From positions 7,350,501-7,414,500 of the forward strand of contig NZ_LT670844.1 of NCBI RefSeq assembly GCF_900141755.1: a DNA stretch of 64,000 bases. The letters are read 5' to 3'. Origin of the DNA: Bradyrhizobium lablabi (GTDB lineage: Bacteria; Pseudomonadota; Alphaproteobacteria; Rhizobiales; Xanthobacteraceae). A program made the position numbers and the translations under genes. The notes below the pieces were generated by a model. The model did no database searches, was not told the origin of the DNA, and saw only the letters and a list, made by a program, of their open reading frames with translations. Shown in pieces: positions 8,267 through 17,607 of the stretch (position 1 is its first letter; each line of letters begins with the position of its first letter).

Positions 8267-9124
8267 ATGGATCCAATCAGACGCACTATACTGGCAACGG
8301 GTGTCGCGGCGACGGCGGTGGCGACCGCGGGCACGCGCCTGTTTGCGCAGCAAACCGGGCAGGGAGGAGCGGCCATGGGCACTTACGAGAAAGGCGCCGT
8401 TCGCATCTACTTCGAGGAGGCCGGTTCCGGCTTCCCGTTGATGGTGATTGCCGGCGGGGGACTGAACTCGACGATCTCAGCCCTGACCAGCAGCTCGCCC
8501 TTCAACCCGATGGAGGAGTTCAAGGGGGAATACCGTTGCATCGCGGCGGACCTGCGCAATGCCAAGGGCGGCCAATCGTCCGGCCCGCTCGAAGCCGACC
8601 GACCCTGGGACGCCTACACCGACGACCACCTTGGTCTGATGGACCATCTGGGCATCGACAAGTTTCTGGTGCTGGGATTCTGCATCGGCGGTCCCATGAT
8701 CTGGAACCTGTTGCGGCGGGCACCCGATCGTATTGTTGCGGCCGTGCTGGCGCAGCCCAGCGGGTCGCGTCCGGAGATGCGCGACCTCTTTTACGAAAAC
8801 AATATGAAGGGCTGGGGCCCGGAGCTAGTCGCCCGGCGGCCCGATATCACAATGGAGGTGGTCGATAAATTCCTGACCAGGATGTACCGCATCAACCCGG
8901 ATTTCGTCTTCACCGTGACGCGCGATTTCGTCCGCAATTGCCAGACGCCCGTACTGATCCTGCCCGATGACATCCCGGCGCATCCGTATGCCGTCGCGAT
9001 GGAGGCCGCGACGCTCGCGCCCAAGGCCGAAGTGAGCATGTTCCCCTGGAAGGAGCCCAAGGAGCGGATACCGTTGGCGGTGCGCCAGATACGTTCCTTC
9101 CTCCGGGCACATCTTCCTGCCTAG
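8267..9124 (+). CDS. Exported alpha/beta hydrolase with cysteine nucleophile
   Basis: 285 residues. The N-terminus MDPIRRTILATGVAATAVATAG looks like a twin-arginine (Tat) or lipoprotein-free secretion signal ending around LFAQQ. The hydrolase core starts at GVRIYFEEAGSG-like sequence, with an oxyanion-type GGGLNS turn. The nucleophile elbow reads LGFCIGGPM, that is G-x-C-x-G with cysteine where most family members have serine. Dienelactone hydrolases use such a cysteine, so catalysis is plausible but the substrate is unknown. DDIPAHP near residue 245 may supply the acid/histidine pair. It stands alone between rpmG and a convergent flavin monooxygenase. Confidence 0.8.
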   Translation: MDPIRRTILATGVAATAVATAGTRLFAQQTGQGGAAMGTYEKGAVRIYFEEAGSGFPLMVIAGGGLNSTISALTSSSPFNPMEEFKGEYRCIAADLRNAKGGQSSGPLEADRPWDAYTDDHLGLMDHLGIDKFLVLGFCIGGPMIWNLLRRAPDRIVAAVLAQPSGSRPEMRDLFYENNMKGWGPELVARRPDITMEVVDKFLTRMYRINPDFVFTVTRDFVRNCQTPVLILPDDIPAHPYAVAMEAATLAPKAEVSMFPWKEPKERIPLAVRQIRSFLRAHLPA

Positions 9125-9163
9125 ACGGCGGTCACAAACCGACGCCGGCTTTCTTGAAATAAG

Positions 9164-10489
9164 CTAACCCTCAAAGAACCGGTTTTTCGGCCTCGGCAGT
9201 CCCAGATTTTCCCGCAGTGTCCGGCCCTCATAGTGGGTGCGGAAAATTTCGCGCCGTTGCAGTTCCGGCACGACCTTGTCGACGAAATCGTCGAGGCCGG
9301 CGGGCAGGAACGGGAACATGATGTTGAAACCGTCGCAGCCAAAGCTGGTCAGCCATTCCTCCATCTGATCGGCGATGACCTTGGGCGTGCCGACGAACGA
9401 CAGCCCGCCATAACCGCCGACGCGTTGCGCCAGCTGGCGCACCGTGAGCTTGTCGCGGGCGGCGATATCGACCAGTCGCTGGCGACCGCTCTTGGAGGCA
9501 TTGGTCTCGGGGATGTCTGGCAATTGCCCGTCGGGATCGAAGCCGGACGCATCGGTGCCGAGCATGACCGAGAGCGAGGCGATCGCGCTTTCGTAATGCA
9601 CCCGGCTGTCGAGCAACGCGCGCTTCTCTTTTGCCTCTTCGACGCTGTCGCCGACCACGACAAAGGCGCCCGGCAGGATTTTAAGGTCGTCACGGTTGCG
9701 GCCAAGTTTGTCCATGCGGCCCTTGATGTCGGCATAAAGCTTTTGGCCGTCAGAGAGGCTGCCGCCGCCGGTGAATACGGCTTCCGCGGTTTCCGCCGCA
9801 AGCTGCCTGCCGTCATCGGAGGCGCCGGCCTGGACGATCACGGGCCAGCCCTGCACCGGGCGGGCAATATTGAGCGGGCCGCGCACGGACAGATATTTTC
9901 CCTTGTGATTGAGCACGTGCATTTTTTCGGGATCGAAGAAGAGACCGCTTTCGACGTCCCGCACAAACGCGTCGTCGGCAAACGAATCCCACAGGCCCGT
10001 CACCACGTCGTAGAATTCGCGCGCACGACGATAGCGCTCGGCGTGCTCCATGTGGTCGTCGAGCCCGAAATTCAGCGCTGCGTCCGGGTTCGACGTGGTG
10101 ACGATGTTCCAGCCGGCGCGGCCGCCGCTGATGTGATCGAGCGAGGCAAAGCGGCGGGCGACATGATAGGGCTCGTCAAACGTGGTCGAACCGGTCGCGA
10201 TCAGCCCGATATGTTCGGTGACGGCCGATAGCGCCGACAACAGCGTGAACGGCTCGAACGAGGTGACGGTGTGGCTGCGTTTCAAGGCATTGACCGGCAT
10301 GTTCAGCACGGCCAGGTGATCGGCCATGAAGAAGGCGTCGAATTTGCCGGCCTCCAGCTTCTGGATCAGGCGCTTGATGTGGGCGAAGTTGAAATTGGCA
10401 TCCGGCCAGGCCCCGGGATAGCGCCACGCGCCGGTATGAATGCTGACCGGCCGCATGAACGCGCCGAGCTTGAGTTGCCGTTTTGCCAT
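9164..10489 (-). CDS. LLM-class flavin-dependent monooxygenase (NtaA/SnaA/DszA type)
   Basis: 441 residues. The start KLGAFMRPVSIHTGAWRYPG, FDAFFMADHLAVLN, SFEPFTLLSALSAVTEHIGL and SGGRAGWNIVTTSNP are signatures of the reduced-flavin-dependent monooxygenases of the nitrilotriacetate/DszA branch of the luciferase-like superfamily. The protein needs a partner flavin reductase, none of which is adjacent. Soluble; no signal peptide. The substrate cannot be deduced; likely roles are oxidation of organosulfur or aminopolycarboxylate compounds. It is convergent with the upstream hydrolase gene. Confidence 0.88.
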   Translation of the reverse strand: MAKRQLKLGAFMRPVSIHTGAWRYPGAWPDANFNFAHIKRLIQKLEAGKFDAFFMADHLAVLNMPVNALKRSHTVTSFEPFTLLSALSAVTEHIGLIATGSTTFDEPYHVARRFASLDHISGGRAGWNIVTTSNPDAALNFGLDDHMEHAERYRRAREFYDVVTGLWDSFADDAFVRDVESGLFFDPEKMHVLNHKGKYLSVRGPLNIARPVQGWPVIVQAGASDDGRQLAAETAEAVFTGGGSLSDGQKLYADIKGRMDKLGRNRDDLKILPGAFVVVGDSVEEAKEKRALLDSRVHYESAIASLSVMLGTDASGFDPDGQLPDIPETNASKSGRQRLVDIAARDKLTVRQLAQRVGGYGGLSFVGTPKVIADQMEEWLTSFGCDGFNIMFPFLPAGLDDFVDKVVPELQRREIFRTHYEGRTLRENLGLPRPKNRFFEG

Positions 10490-10603
10490 GGCCCCGTTCC
10501 GTGATGGTTGTTGTTCAGGAATAGATGGGGATTTTGCAAAGCCGTGCCATCAGGATGGCAGGAAGAATTTTGCAATTTGCACCAGGACGGGAGGATTATT
10601 CCT

Positions 10604-10716
10604 GCGTCATTGCGAGCGAAGCGAAGCAATCCAGCTTTGGTATGCCGAGGCATGGATTGCTTCGTCGCAAATGCTCCCTTGCGCAAACGCTTCGCGTTTG
10701 TCGCAGGCAATGACGG
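10604..10716. repeat. Intergenic palindromic repeat, 'CATTGCGAGGAGCG' family, copy 2
   Basis: Outer arms GCGTCATTGCGAG and GGCAATGACG with inner arms GAAGCAATCCA and TGGATTGCTTCG, as in the copy at 2059-2174. The right half carries a second small palindrome, AAACGCTTCGCGTTT. Confidence 0.8.
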
Positions 10717-10726
10717 GGAGGGGCCG

Positions 10727-11458
10727 CTACGCCCCCAGCACATCCCTGTGCATCCTGCCGCCGTAGAAATGGAAAAACGGCACTGGCGCGTCGTGGTTTA
10801 GGGGTCCGGTGGCGAGGCGCTTTTCGAGTTCGCCCAGAACATTCTTGGTCATGGGATGAAGGTCGGCGAGCGGCTTTGAGCCGATCTCGACCCAGACCAA
10901 TTCCACCAGTTCAGCATCGGCATGGATCACGCCCTCGACGCGATGGGCAATGGTCGAAGCGTCCGCAGTGAAAAACCGCGTATCGAAGCGGCGCACGCGG
11001 CCGGGCGGGGTGATCGCGCGCGCGATCAGAAATAATCCGGATGGATCGGGCAGCAGGCCTGCCTCGGTAAAGGGCTTCCAGGCGCCTTCGAGGGCCGGTG
11101 TCGCGCCGTTGCTCTTGCTGCCCAGGCAAAGGCCGGTCTCTTCGCAGGCCTCGCGGATCGCTGCGATGGTCAGCGAGCGCGCCCGCGAGGCTGTGATTTT
11201 TGGACTGCCTCTGAGCAGGTTTTCCTCAAGCGCTTTTGGGATCGGCGCGGCCACGGGAACGCGGTTGTCGGTCTTGTCGACGCGCCCGCCGGGAAAGACG
11301 AATTTGCCGGGCATGAACACCACCTTGTCGTGGCGCTTGCCGACCAGAACCTTGGGGGTGGTCGCGCTGCGGTCGACCAGGATCAGCGTGGCGGCGTCGA
11401 CCGGGCGGCGATAGGGGTGATGATCGGCTTCCTTTTCAATCTTTTCCGTCTCGCTCAT
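10727..11458 (-). CDS. NUDIX hydrolase
   Basis: 243 residues. The NUDIX box is split by an insertion: FVFPGGRVDKTD, then about 40 residues, then AAIREACEETGLCLG, which provides the RExxEE metal-binding helix. This long-insert form is typical of proteobacterial NUDT-type proteins annotated as NUDIX hydrolases of unknown substrate, possibly CoA or nucleotide pyrophosphohydrolases. Soluble. It follows DUF983, rnr and topA on the same strand and is probably the distal gene of that run. A repeat element lies immediately downstream. Confidence 0.88.
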   Translation of the reverse strand: MSETEKIEKEADHHPYRRPVDAATLILVDRSATTPKVLVGKRHDKVVFMPGKFVFPGGRVDKTDNRVPVAAPIPKALEENLLRGSPKITASRARSLTIAAIREACEETGLCLGSKSNGATPALEGAWKPFTEAGLLPDPSGLFLIARAITPPGRVRRFDTRFFTADASTIAHRVEGVIHADAELVELVWVEIGSKPLADLHPMTKNVLGELEKRLATGPLNHDAPVPFFHFYGGRMHRDVLGA

Positions 11459-11505
11459 CTCACTCCCGCCACCCCATTTTCGTTTCTTGATTGTAACAGC
11501 CTGAT

Positions 11506-11934
11506 CTACGGCTCCGGATTTTGTTCGTCAAATCCATGCATGCGCATCGCCCATTGCACGCCGACCACGGCGCCTTTCACCGGTTGCAGCAACAGCAACG
11601 ACAGCACCAGCGTGAGCGGCAGATAGATCGCAAGCTGCAGCGGCACTGGCGGCGAATAATTGGTTTCAACCCACAGGATGGTCGGCACCACGATGTGGCC
11701 GACGATGACGATCACAAGATAGGCGGGCAGATCGTCGGCGCGGTGCGGGGTGAAATCGAGCCCGCAGACCTCGCAGTGATCGGCGACCTTCAAAAAGGCG
11801 CGAAACAGTTTGCCCTGGCCGCAGCGCGGGCAGCGGCCGCGCAATCCGCGTTTCAAGGCGAGCCAGACGTTGCGTTTTTCGCCTGACGCGGAATCCTGCG
11901 TCCAGACTTTTGGCTGTTCGCTCACGGTTTCCAT
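11506..11934 (-). CDS. DUF983 zinc-ribbon membrane protein
   Basis: 142 residues. A cytosolic zinc ribbon (GRCPRCGQGKLF ... CEVCGLDFTPH) is followed by two hydrophobic segments (LVIVIVGHIVVPTILWV and LAIYLPLTLVLSLLLLQPV). This layout defines DUF983, a conserved alphaproteobacterial inner-membrane family of unknown function. The start overlaps the 3' end of rnr by 13 bases, implying coupled translation. The gene neighbourhood (topA-rnr-DUF983-NUDIX) is conserved in Rhizobiales as far as I recall. Confidence 0.88.
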   Translation of the reverse strand: METVSEQPKVWTQDSASGEKRNVWLALKRGLRGRCPRCGQGKLFRAFLKVADHCEVCGLDFTPHRADDLPAYLVIVIVGHIVVPTILWVETNYSPPVPLQLAIYLPLTLVLSLLLLQPVKGAVVGVQWAMRMHGFDEQNPEP

Positions 11935-14267
11935 GACCTGTCCTTTGAAGCTTTGCCCTTTCGCGATTTGCCGGGCTTGGCCTTGCCCGGGCTGCGATCC
12001 TTCTTGCGCTGTTTATTGCCGGGATGCGCCTTCGCCTGCGCCCTGGAACCATCGCGCGTCGGTTCGCGCCTTCTGCCGCGCGAAATGGACTGGCCTTCCG
12101 ACAGCAATTCGAACCGCAGCGCGCCGGCAACGGGTGCAGCTTCTACCAGACGGACGTCGACAACGTCACCCAGCCGGTGCATGGCACCGCTGCGCGAGCC
12201 GATCAGCGCATGGCGCGTCTCGTCATAGTTGAAATACTCCGTCCCCAAGGTGCGGATCGGCACAAAACCGTCGGCGCCGGTATCCGAAAGTTTGACGAAC
12301 AGTCCGGCGCGGGTGACGCCGGAAATGCGGCCCTGAAAGGTCGCCCCGATGCGGTCGGCGAGAAAATGCGCGATCAGGCGATCGGCGGTTTCGCGCTCCG
12401 CCTTCATCGCGCGCCGTTCGGTGACGGAGATTTGCGCAGCGACCTCGGTCAGCGTTTCCACCGTCTCGGTCTCCGGTAGCGCGCCTTCGCCGAGGCCCAG
12501 GCCGCGGATCAGGGCGCGGTGCACGACGAGGTCGGCGTAGCGGCGGATCGGCGAGGTGAAATGCGCATAGCGCCGCAGGTTGAGGCCGAAGTGACCATAG
12601 TTCTCGGCGGCGTATTCGGCCTGGGCTTGCGAGCGCAACACCACTTCATTCACCAGCGGTTCGGAATCATGTCCCTTGACCCGCGCCAGCACGCGATTGA
12701 ACAGCGAGGGGCGCAACGCGCCGCTTTTCGCGAACGGCAGATCGAGCGTCTTCAAAAATTCCTGAAGGTTATGAACCTTCTCGAGCGTCGGTTCATCGTG
12801 CACCCGGTAGATAAGCGGCAGTGCCTGTTTTTCAAGCATTTCCGCCGCGGCGACATTGGCAAGGATCATGAATTCTTCGATCAATTTATGCGCATCGAGC
12901 CGCTCCGGCACGATGACGCGATCAACCATGCCGTCGGGTTTCAGCAAGATCTTGCGCTCGGGAATGTCGAGATCGAGCGGGTCGCGCTCATCGCGCGCGC
13001 GCTTTACCACAGCATACGCGTCGTAGAGCGGTTTTAAAATCGGATCGAGCAGGGGACCGGTTACGTCGTCGGGCCGTCCGTCGATCGCGGCTTGCGCCTG
13101 CGCGTAACTCAGTTTCGCGGCCGAGCGCATCAAGATCCGATGAAAGCTGTGCGAGCGCTTGCGGCCGTCATTGCCGATCGCCATCCGCACCGCGAGCGCG
13201 CCGCGCGGCTGGCCCGGCACCAGCGAGCACAGATCATTAGAAATGCGCTCGGGCAGCATCGGCACCACGCGATCCGGAAAATACACCGAATTGCCGCGGG
13301 TCAGCGCGTCACGATCGAGCGCCGATCCCGGCCGCACATAGAACGCGACGTCGGCGATCGCGACGTTGACGATGTAGCCGCCCTTGTTGTTCGGATCGGG
13401 ATCAGGCTCGGCGTGCACCGCGTCGTCATGGTCCTTGGCGTCGGGCGGATCGATCGTCACCAGCGGCACGTCGCGCCAGTCCTCGCGGCCCTTCAATGTT
13501 GCGGGCTTTGCCTCTTCCGCCTCGCGGAGTGCTGCGGGCGAAAACGCCTGCGGAATTTCGTGGGCATGAATGGCGATCAGGCTGACCGCTTTCTCGCTCG
13601 CCAGCGAGCCGAGCCGCTCCTTGACCTCGCCGGAGGCGAGCCCAAATCCGCGCGTGCGTATCAGATCGACGCTGACGAGATCGCCATCCTCGGCGCCGCC
13701 GGCGTCGGCCTTGGCGATGTTGAGCTCGCGGCCGGCCTGCTTCTTGTCGACGGGAATGAGCCGTCCACCGCCGCCGGGGAGAGCACGAAAGATCCCGAGC
13801 ACGCGGGTCCTGGCGTGATCGATGACCTTGATGACGCGCCCGCGGTAGAGCGCGCCGTCGCGCTCTTCCAATTTCTCGATCCGCAGCAGCGCGCGGTCGC
13901 CGACGCCGGCCGCGGTGCCGGGCTGCGGACGCCGCGGGATATGGATGCGGATTTTCGGCGGCTCGCCGTTTTCGACCTCATCCCACTCGGTCGGCGTGGC
14001 GATCAATTCGCCATCGCTGTCGCGCCCGGTGATGTCGGCCATCAAGGTCGCCGGCAGCACCGCGGGTTCGCTAATTGTCTTGCCGCTTTTCTTGATGGTG
14101 CCTTCGTCGGCTAGTTCGCGCAGGATGCGCTTGAGTTCGGCACGGTCGGCATTCTTCAGGCCGAATTCCCGCGCGATCTCGCGGGTTCCGATTTTTTCCG
14201 GATGGGCGCGGATAAAGGCGACGATGGCGTCCCGGGCCGGAAAGCCGAGCTCGCGGTTCTTCGCCAC
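11922..14267 (-). CDS. rnr: Ribonuclease R
   Basis: 781-residue 3'-5' exoribonuclease that degrades structured RNA and takes part in rRNA and tmRNA quality control. A winged-helix N-terminus (PEKIGTREIAREFGLKNADRAELK) is followed by cold-shock domains. The RNB catalytic domain shows VTIDPPDAKDHDDAVHAE with its four metal-binding aspartates. An S1 domain follows (GATFQGRISGVTRAGLFVKL), then a basic C-terminal tail rich in Lys/Arg/Gly. The start lies one base after the topA stop codon, so translation is probably coupled to topA. Expected to cooperate with smpB, which is encoded further along the window. Confidence 0.95.
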   Translation of the reverse strand: MAKNRELGFPARDAIVAFIRAHPEKIGTREIAREFGLKNADRAELKRILRELADEGTIKKSGKTISEPAVLPATLMADITGRDSDGELIATPTEWDEVENGEPPKIRIHIPRRPQPGTAAGVGDRALLRIEKLEERDGALYRGRVIKVIDHARTRVLGIFRALPGGGGRLIPVDKKQAGRELNIAKADAGGAEDGDLVSVDLIRTRGFGLASGEVKERLGSLASEKAVSLIAIHAHEIPQAFSPAALREAEEAKPATLKGREDWRDVPLVTIDPPDAKDHDDAVHAEPDPDPNNKGGYIVNVAIADVAFYVRPGSALDRDALTRGNSVYFPDRVVPMLPERISNDLCSLVPGQPRGALAVRMAIGNDGRKRSHSFHRILMRSAAKLSYAQAQAAIDGRPDDVTGPLLDPILKPLYDAYAVVKRARDERDPLDLDIPERKILLKPDGMVDRVIVPERLDAHKLIEEFMILANVAAAEMLEKQALPLIYRVHDEPTLEKVHNLQEFLKTLDLPFAKSGALRPSLFNRVLARVKGHDSEPLVNEVVLRSQAQAEYAAENYGHFGLNLRRYAHFTSPIRRYADLVVHRALIRGLGLGEGALPETETVETLTEVAAQISVTERRAMKAERETADRLIAHFLADRIGATFQGRISGVTRAGLFVKLSDTGADGFVPIRTLGTEYFNYDETRHALIGSRSGAMHRLGDVVDVRLVEAAPVAGALRFELLSEGQSISRGRRREPTRDGSRAQAKAHPGNKQRKKDRSPGKAKPGKSRKGKASKDRSWKP

Positions 14268-14268
14268 T

Positions 14269-17025
14269 CTATCCCCGGGCCTTGCCCGCGCTTTTCTTCG
14301 CGGGCGTTTTGGCGGCTGATGCCGGCTTTGCGACCGAGGTCTTGGCGGCCGGTGTCACCGGCGCGCGCGCCTTGCTGACGGCGTCCGATGTCGGCTTTGC
14401 GGCGGATTTCTTGGCCGGCGCCTTCTTGACCGGCTTTGTCACCTTGGTATCGGCCTCAGTCTTGGCAGGTTTCTCCACTTTGGCTTTCTTGGCGCCGCGC
14501 TTGGGCTTGCCGCCGCCTTTGGCGACGCGTTCGTCGATCAGCGCGATGGCTTCCGGCAGCGTGATGGTATCCTGCGTCTTGTCGCTCGGGATCGTGGCAT
14601 TGACGCCACCCGCCGTGACATAGGCACCGTAGCGTCCGCTCTTGACCGCGACCGTGCCCAGCGTCGGATGATCGCCGATCGGTTTTCCCGGGTCGGCGCC
14701 GAAGCGGCGGCCGCTCGGGCCCTTTGCGACTTTCTCGGCAATCAGCGTCACCGCGCGGTTGAGCCCGATGTCGAACACCTCGTCGCCGGCCTCCAGGCTC
14801 GCATAGGTCTTTTCGTGGCGCACGAACGGCCCAAAGCGGCCGAGACCCGCGGTGATCGGCTCGCCGGTCTCCGGATGCTTGCCGATCTCGCGCGGCAGCG
14901 ACAGCAGTTTTAAGGCGAGATCAAGCTCGATATCGGAAGGCGAGATGTTTTTCGGAATGCCGGCGCGCTTCGGCTTTTCGCCCTCTGCATAATCCTTTTG
15001 CTCGCCGAGCTGGATGTAGGGGCCGAACCGGCCGGCCTTCACCACGACGTCGAGATCGGTCTCCGGATCCTTGCCCAGGATACGGTCGGCGCTGGCTTCG
15101 CTATCGGCGGCGAGCGGCCGCGTATAGCGGCACTCCGGATAATTGGAGCAGCCGACGAAAGCGCCGAATTTTCCGGCCTTGAGGTTGAGCTTGCCGTTCC
15201 CGCAGCTCGGGCACTGCCTGACATCACCGCCATCCTCGCGCGGCGGGTAAATGTGCGGTCCCAGCATGTCATCGAGTGCATCCAGCACTTGCGTTACCCG
15301 CAGGTCCTTGATGTCGTTGACCGCACCAATGAAATCGTCCCAAAAATCCTTCAGCACCTGCTGCCAGGAGATCTCGTTGTTGGAGATGCGGTCGAGCTGC
15401 TCTTCCAGATCGGCGGTGAAGTCATACTCCACGTAGCGCCTGAAAAAATTCTCCAGGAACGCGATGACGACGCGGCCCTTGTCCTCGCCATGCAGGCGCT
15501 TCTTCTCGAGCTTGACGTAGCCGCGGTCTTTTAAGACCTGCAGGATCGAGGCGTAAGTCGAGGGGCGGCCGATGCCGAGCTCTTCCATGCGTTTTACCAG
15601 CGATGCTTCCGAGAATCGCGGCGGCGGCTCGGTAAAATGCTGGGTGACGGCGAGGTCCTGGCGCTTCAGCGCTTCGCCTTCGCTCATGGCGGGGAGGCGG
15701 CGGCTGTCCTCGTCATCACCGTCGTCGTCGCGGCCTTCCTGATAGAGCGCCAGAAAACCGTCGAATTTTATCACCTGCCCGGTGGCGCGCAGTTCCAGCA
15801 CGCGGGCGCCGGCTTTCGCTGTGATATCGACGGTGGTGCGCTCCAGTTCGGCCGATTCCATCTGGCTGGCGATGGTGCGGATCCAGATCAGTTCATAGAG
15901 TTTTGCCTGATCGGCATCGAGGCGGCGGCGCATTTCCGCGGGCCGGCGCGACAGATCGGTCGGACGGATCGCTTCGTGCGCTTCCTGCGCGTTCTTGGCT
16001 TTGGTCTGGTACTGGCGTGGTGCGTCCGGCACATAGGCGTTGCCGTAATCCTCGCCGATCACTTTGCGCGCCTGGGTGATCGCCGAATTGTCGATCTGGA
16101 CGCCGTCGGTTCGCATATAGGTGATGAGGCCGGTGGTTTCGCCGCCGATGTCGATGCCTTCATAGAGCCGTTGCGCGATCCGCATGGTGTGCGCCGGCGC
16201 AAAGCCGAACTTGCGGCTCGCTTCCTGCTGCAGCGTCGAGGTCGTGAACGGCGCCTGCGGATTGCGCCGCGCCGGTTTTGCCTCCACGGTGGTGACCGTG
16301 AAGTTAGCTGCCTCGATCGCCTTCTTGAAATCTTCGGCTTCCGCGCCGCTGCCGATGTCGAGCCTTTGAATCTTCTTGCCGTCGGCGCCGACCAGGCGTG
16401 CCTCGAACGCGTCGCCGCGCGGCGTCGTCAGGGTCGCAACCAACGACCAATATTCGCGCGGCACGAATTTCTCGATCTCCAGTTCGCGGTCGCAGACCAG
16501 CCGCAGCGCCACCGACTGCACGCGCCCCGCCGAGCGCGCGCCCGGCAGTTTGCGCCACAACACCGGCGAAAGGGTAAAGCCGACCAGATAGTCCAGCGCG
16601 CGGCGCGCCATATAGGCATCGACCAGCGCGCCATCGATCTGGCGCGGATGCTTCATCGCGTCGGTGACCGCCTGCTTGGTGATGGCATTGAACACCACGC
16701 GCTCGATCTTCTGGTCTTTCAGCGCGCGCTTTTCTTTCAGCACTTCGAGCACGTGCCAGGAGATCGCTTCACCCTCGCGATCGGGGTCGGTGGCGAGGAT
16801 CAGGCGGTCGGCGCCCTTGATGGCGCGGGCGATGTCGTTGAGCCGGCCGGCGGCCTTGGGGTCGACCTCCCAGATCATCTGGAAATTGGCGTCCGGATCG
16901 ACCGATCCATTCTTGGCCGGAAGGTCGCGGACATGGCCGAACGAGGCCAGAACCTCATAGGACGAGCCCAAATACTTATTGATCGTCTTGGCCTTTGCAG
17001 GCGACTCCACAATGACGATATTCAT
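14269..17025 (-). CDS. topA: DNA topoisomerase I
   Basis: 918 residues. The TOPRIM domain opens the protein (MNIVIVESPAKAKTINKYLG, and LATDPDREGEAISWH with the DxD-type metal site). The active-site tyrosine is in TTGLITYMRTDGVQ. One four-cysteine zinc finger remains (CPSCGNGKL ... CSNYPEC), followed by cysteine-less Topo-C repeats and then a Lys/Ala-rich tail of about 100 residues that should bind DNA or RNA. It relaxes negative supercoils. It is first gene of a minus-strand run with rnr, DUF983 and NUDIX. A 220-base upstream region separates it from a divergent small gene. Confidence 0.96.
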   Translation of the reverse strand: MNIVIVESPAKAKTINKYLGSSYEVLASFGHVRDLPAKNGSVDPDANFQMIWEVDPKAAGRLNDIARAIKGADRLILATDPDREGEAISWHVLEVLKEKRALKDQKIERVVFNAITKQAVTDAMKHPRQIDGALVDAYMARRALDYLVGFTLSPVLWRKLPGARSAGRVQSVALRLVCDRELEIEKFVPREYWSLVATLTTPRGDAFEARLVGADGKKIQRLDIGSGAEAEDFKKAIEAANFTVTTVEAKPARRNPQAPFTTSTLQQEASRKFGFAPAHTMRIAQRLYEGIDIGGETTGLITYMRTDGVQIDNSAITQARKVIGEDYGNAYVPDAPRQYQTKAKNAQEAHEAIRPTDLSRRPAEMRRRLDADQAKLYELIWIRTIASQMESAELERTTVDITAKAGARVLELRATGQVIKFDGFLALYQEGRDDDGDDEDSRRLPAMSEGEALKRQDLAVTQHFTEPPPRFSEASLVKRMEELGIGRPSTYASILQVLKDRGYVKLEKKRLHGEDKGRVVIAFLENFFRRYVEYDFTADLEEQLDRISNNEISWQQVLKDFWDDFIGAVNDIKDLRVTQVLDALDDMLGPHIYPPREDGGDVRQCPSCGNGKLNLKAGKFGAFVGCSNYPECRYTRPLAADSEASADRILGKDPETDLDVVVKAGRFGPYIQLGEQKDYAEGEKPKRAGIPKNISPSDIELDLALKLLSLPREIGKHPETGEPITAGLGRFGPFVRHEKTYASLEAGDEVFDIGLNRAVTLIAEKVAKGPSGRRFGADPGKPIGDHPTLGTVAVKSGRYGAYVTAGGVNATIPSDKTQDTITLPEAIALIDERVAKGGGKPKRGAKKAKVEKPAKTEADTKVTKPVKKAPAKKSAAKPTSDAVSKARAPVTPAAKTSVAKPASAAKTPAKKSAGKARG

Positions 17026-17247
17026 GTCATTCCAATGGCTTACGGGAAAAATAAAGGCCGGTTCCGCGAGACTCGCGTCGGCCGTTTCGACCCGAACATG
17101 GGTGGTGAGGGGCCCCCTGTCAAATCGACAGATGTTGATGGAGGCCGCAGGGGCCGCATTCCCTGGTCAAAAAAGTTGTAAAATGCGTCCCATAGTTGCA
17201 CTCTCAATAGGAGAATTTTTCCAGAAGACACCTACTGGAAGTCATTT

Positions 17248-17484
17248 TTGGCCAAGACAAAGCGGGGGCGAACCAGCAGATCCCGGGGCAGGGGCTCGCA
17301 AAACGACGAGCCGGTGGGCGATGGCGGGCCGGACGAGGCCACCGCCTTCATTGCCGAAACGACCACCGAGCTGGCCAAACTGGCGCGGCGCCACAAGCTC
17401 GGCATGCTGATCCTTCTGCTCGAGATGGCGCAAATGGAAGCGGAGGAGCGTGCCCGGTTGCGCGGCAAGCGGAAGCTGTCGTGA
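17248..17484 (+). CDS. Small hypothetical protein, divergent from topA
   Basis: 78 residues if started at the TTG at 17248-17250 (MAKTKRGRTSRSRGRGSQND). A basic N-terminus is followed by an acidic patch (GDGGPDEAT) and then a helical C-terminal half, AFIAETTTELAKLARRHKLG, LLLEMAQMEAEERARLRGKR. It resembles small conserved hypothetical proteins of Bradyrhizobium but I cannot name a family. The upstream GGAAGT is a weak ribosome site and TTG starts are uncommon, which lowers confidence in the start. No membrane segment. Confidence 0.6.
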   Translation: MAKTKRGRTSRSRGRGSQNDEPVGDGGPDEATAFIAETTTELAKLARRHKLGMLILLLEMAQMEAEERARLRGKRKLS

Positions 17485-17497
17485 GGGAATGTTTTCT

Positions 17498-17587
17498 CGT
17501 CATGGCCGGGCTCGTCCCGGCCATCCACGTCTTTCTTGCGTTGGGGTTGGAAAGACGTGGATGCCCGGCACAAGGCCGGGCACGACG
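17498..17587. repeat. 'CATGGCCGGG...CCACGTCTTTC' palindromic repeat, copy 1
   Basis: CGTCATGGCCGGGCTCGTCC at the left and GGCCGGGCACGACG at the right, with inner arms CCACGTCTTTC and GAAAGACGTGG. It is found again at 19355, 26331, 29043 and 55886. It sits between convergent genes. Confidence 0.85.
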
Positions 17588-17607
17588 AGTTGAGGGCGCG
17601 GCGCCCC

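Noticed and set aside
15637..17181. Long plus-strand frame of about 514 codons opposite topA
   Set aside because: Antisense shadow caused by high GC at third codon positions; no family motifs, while topA is certain.
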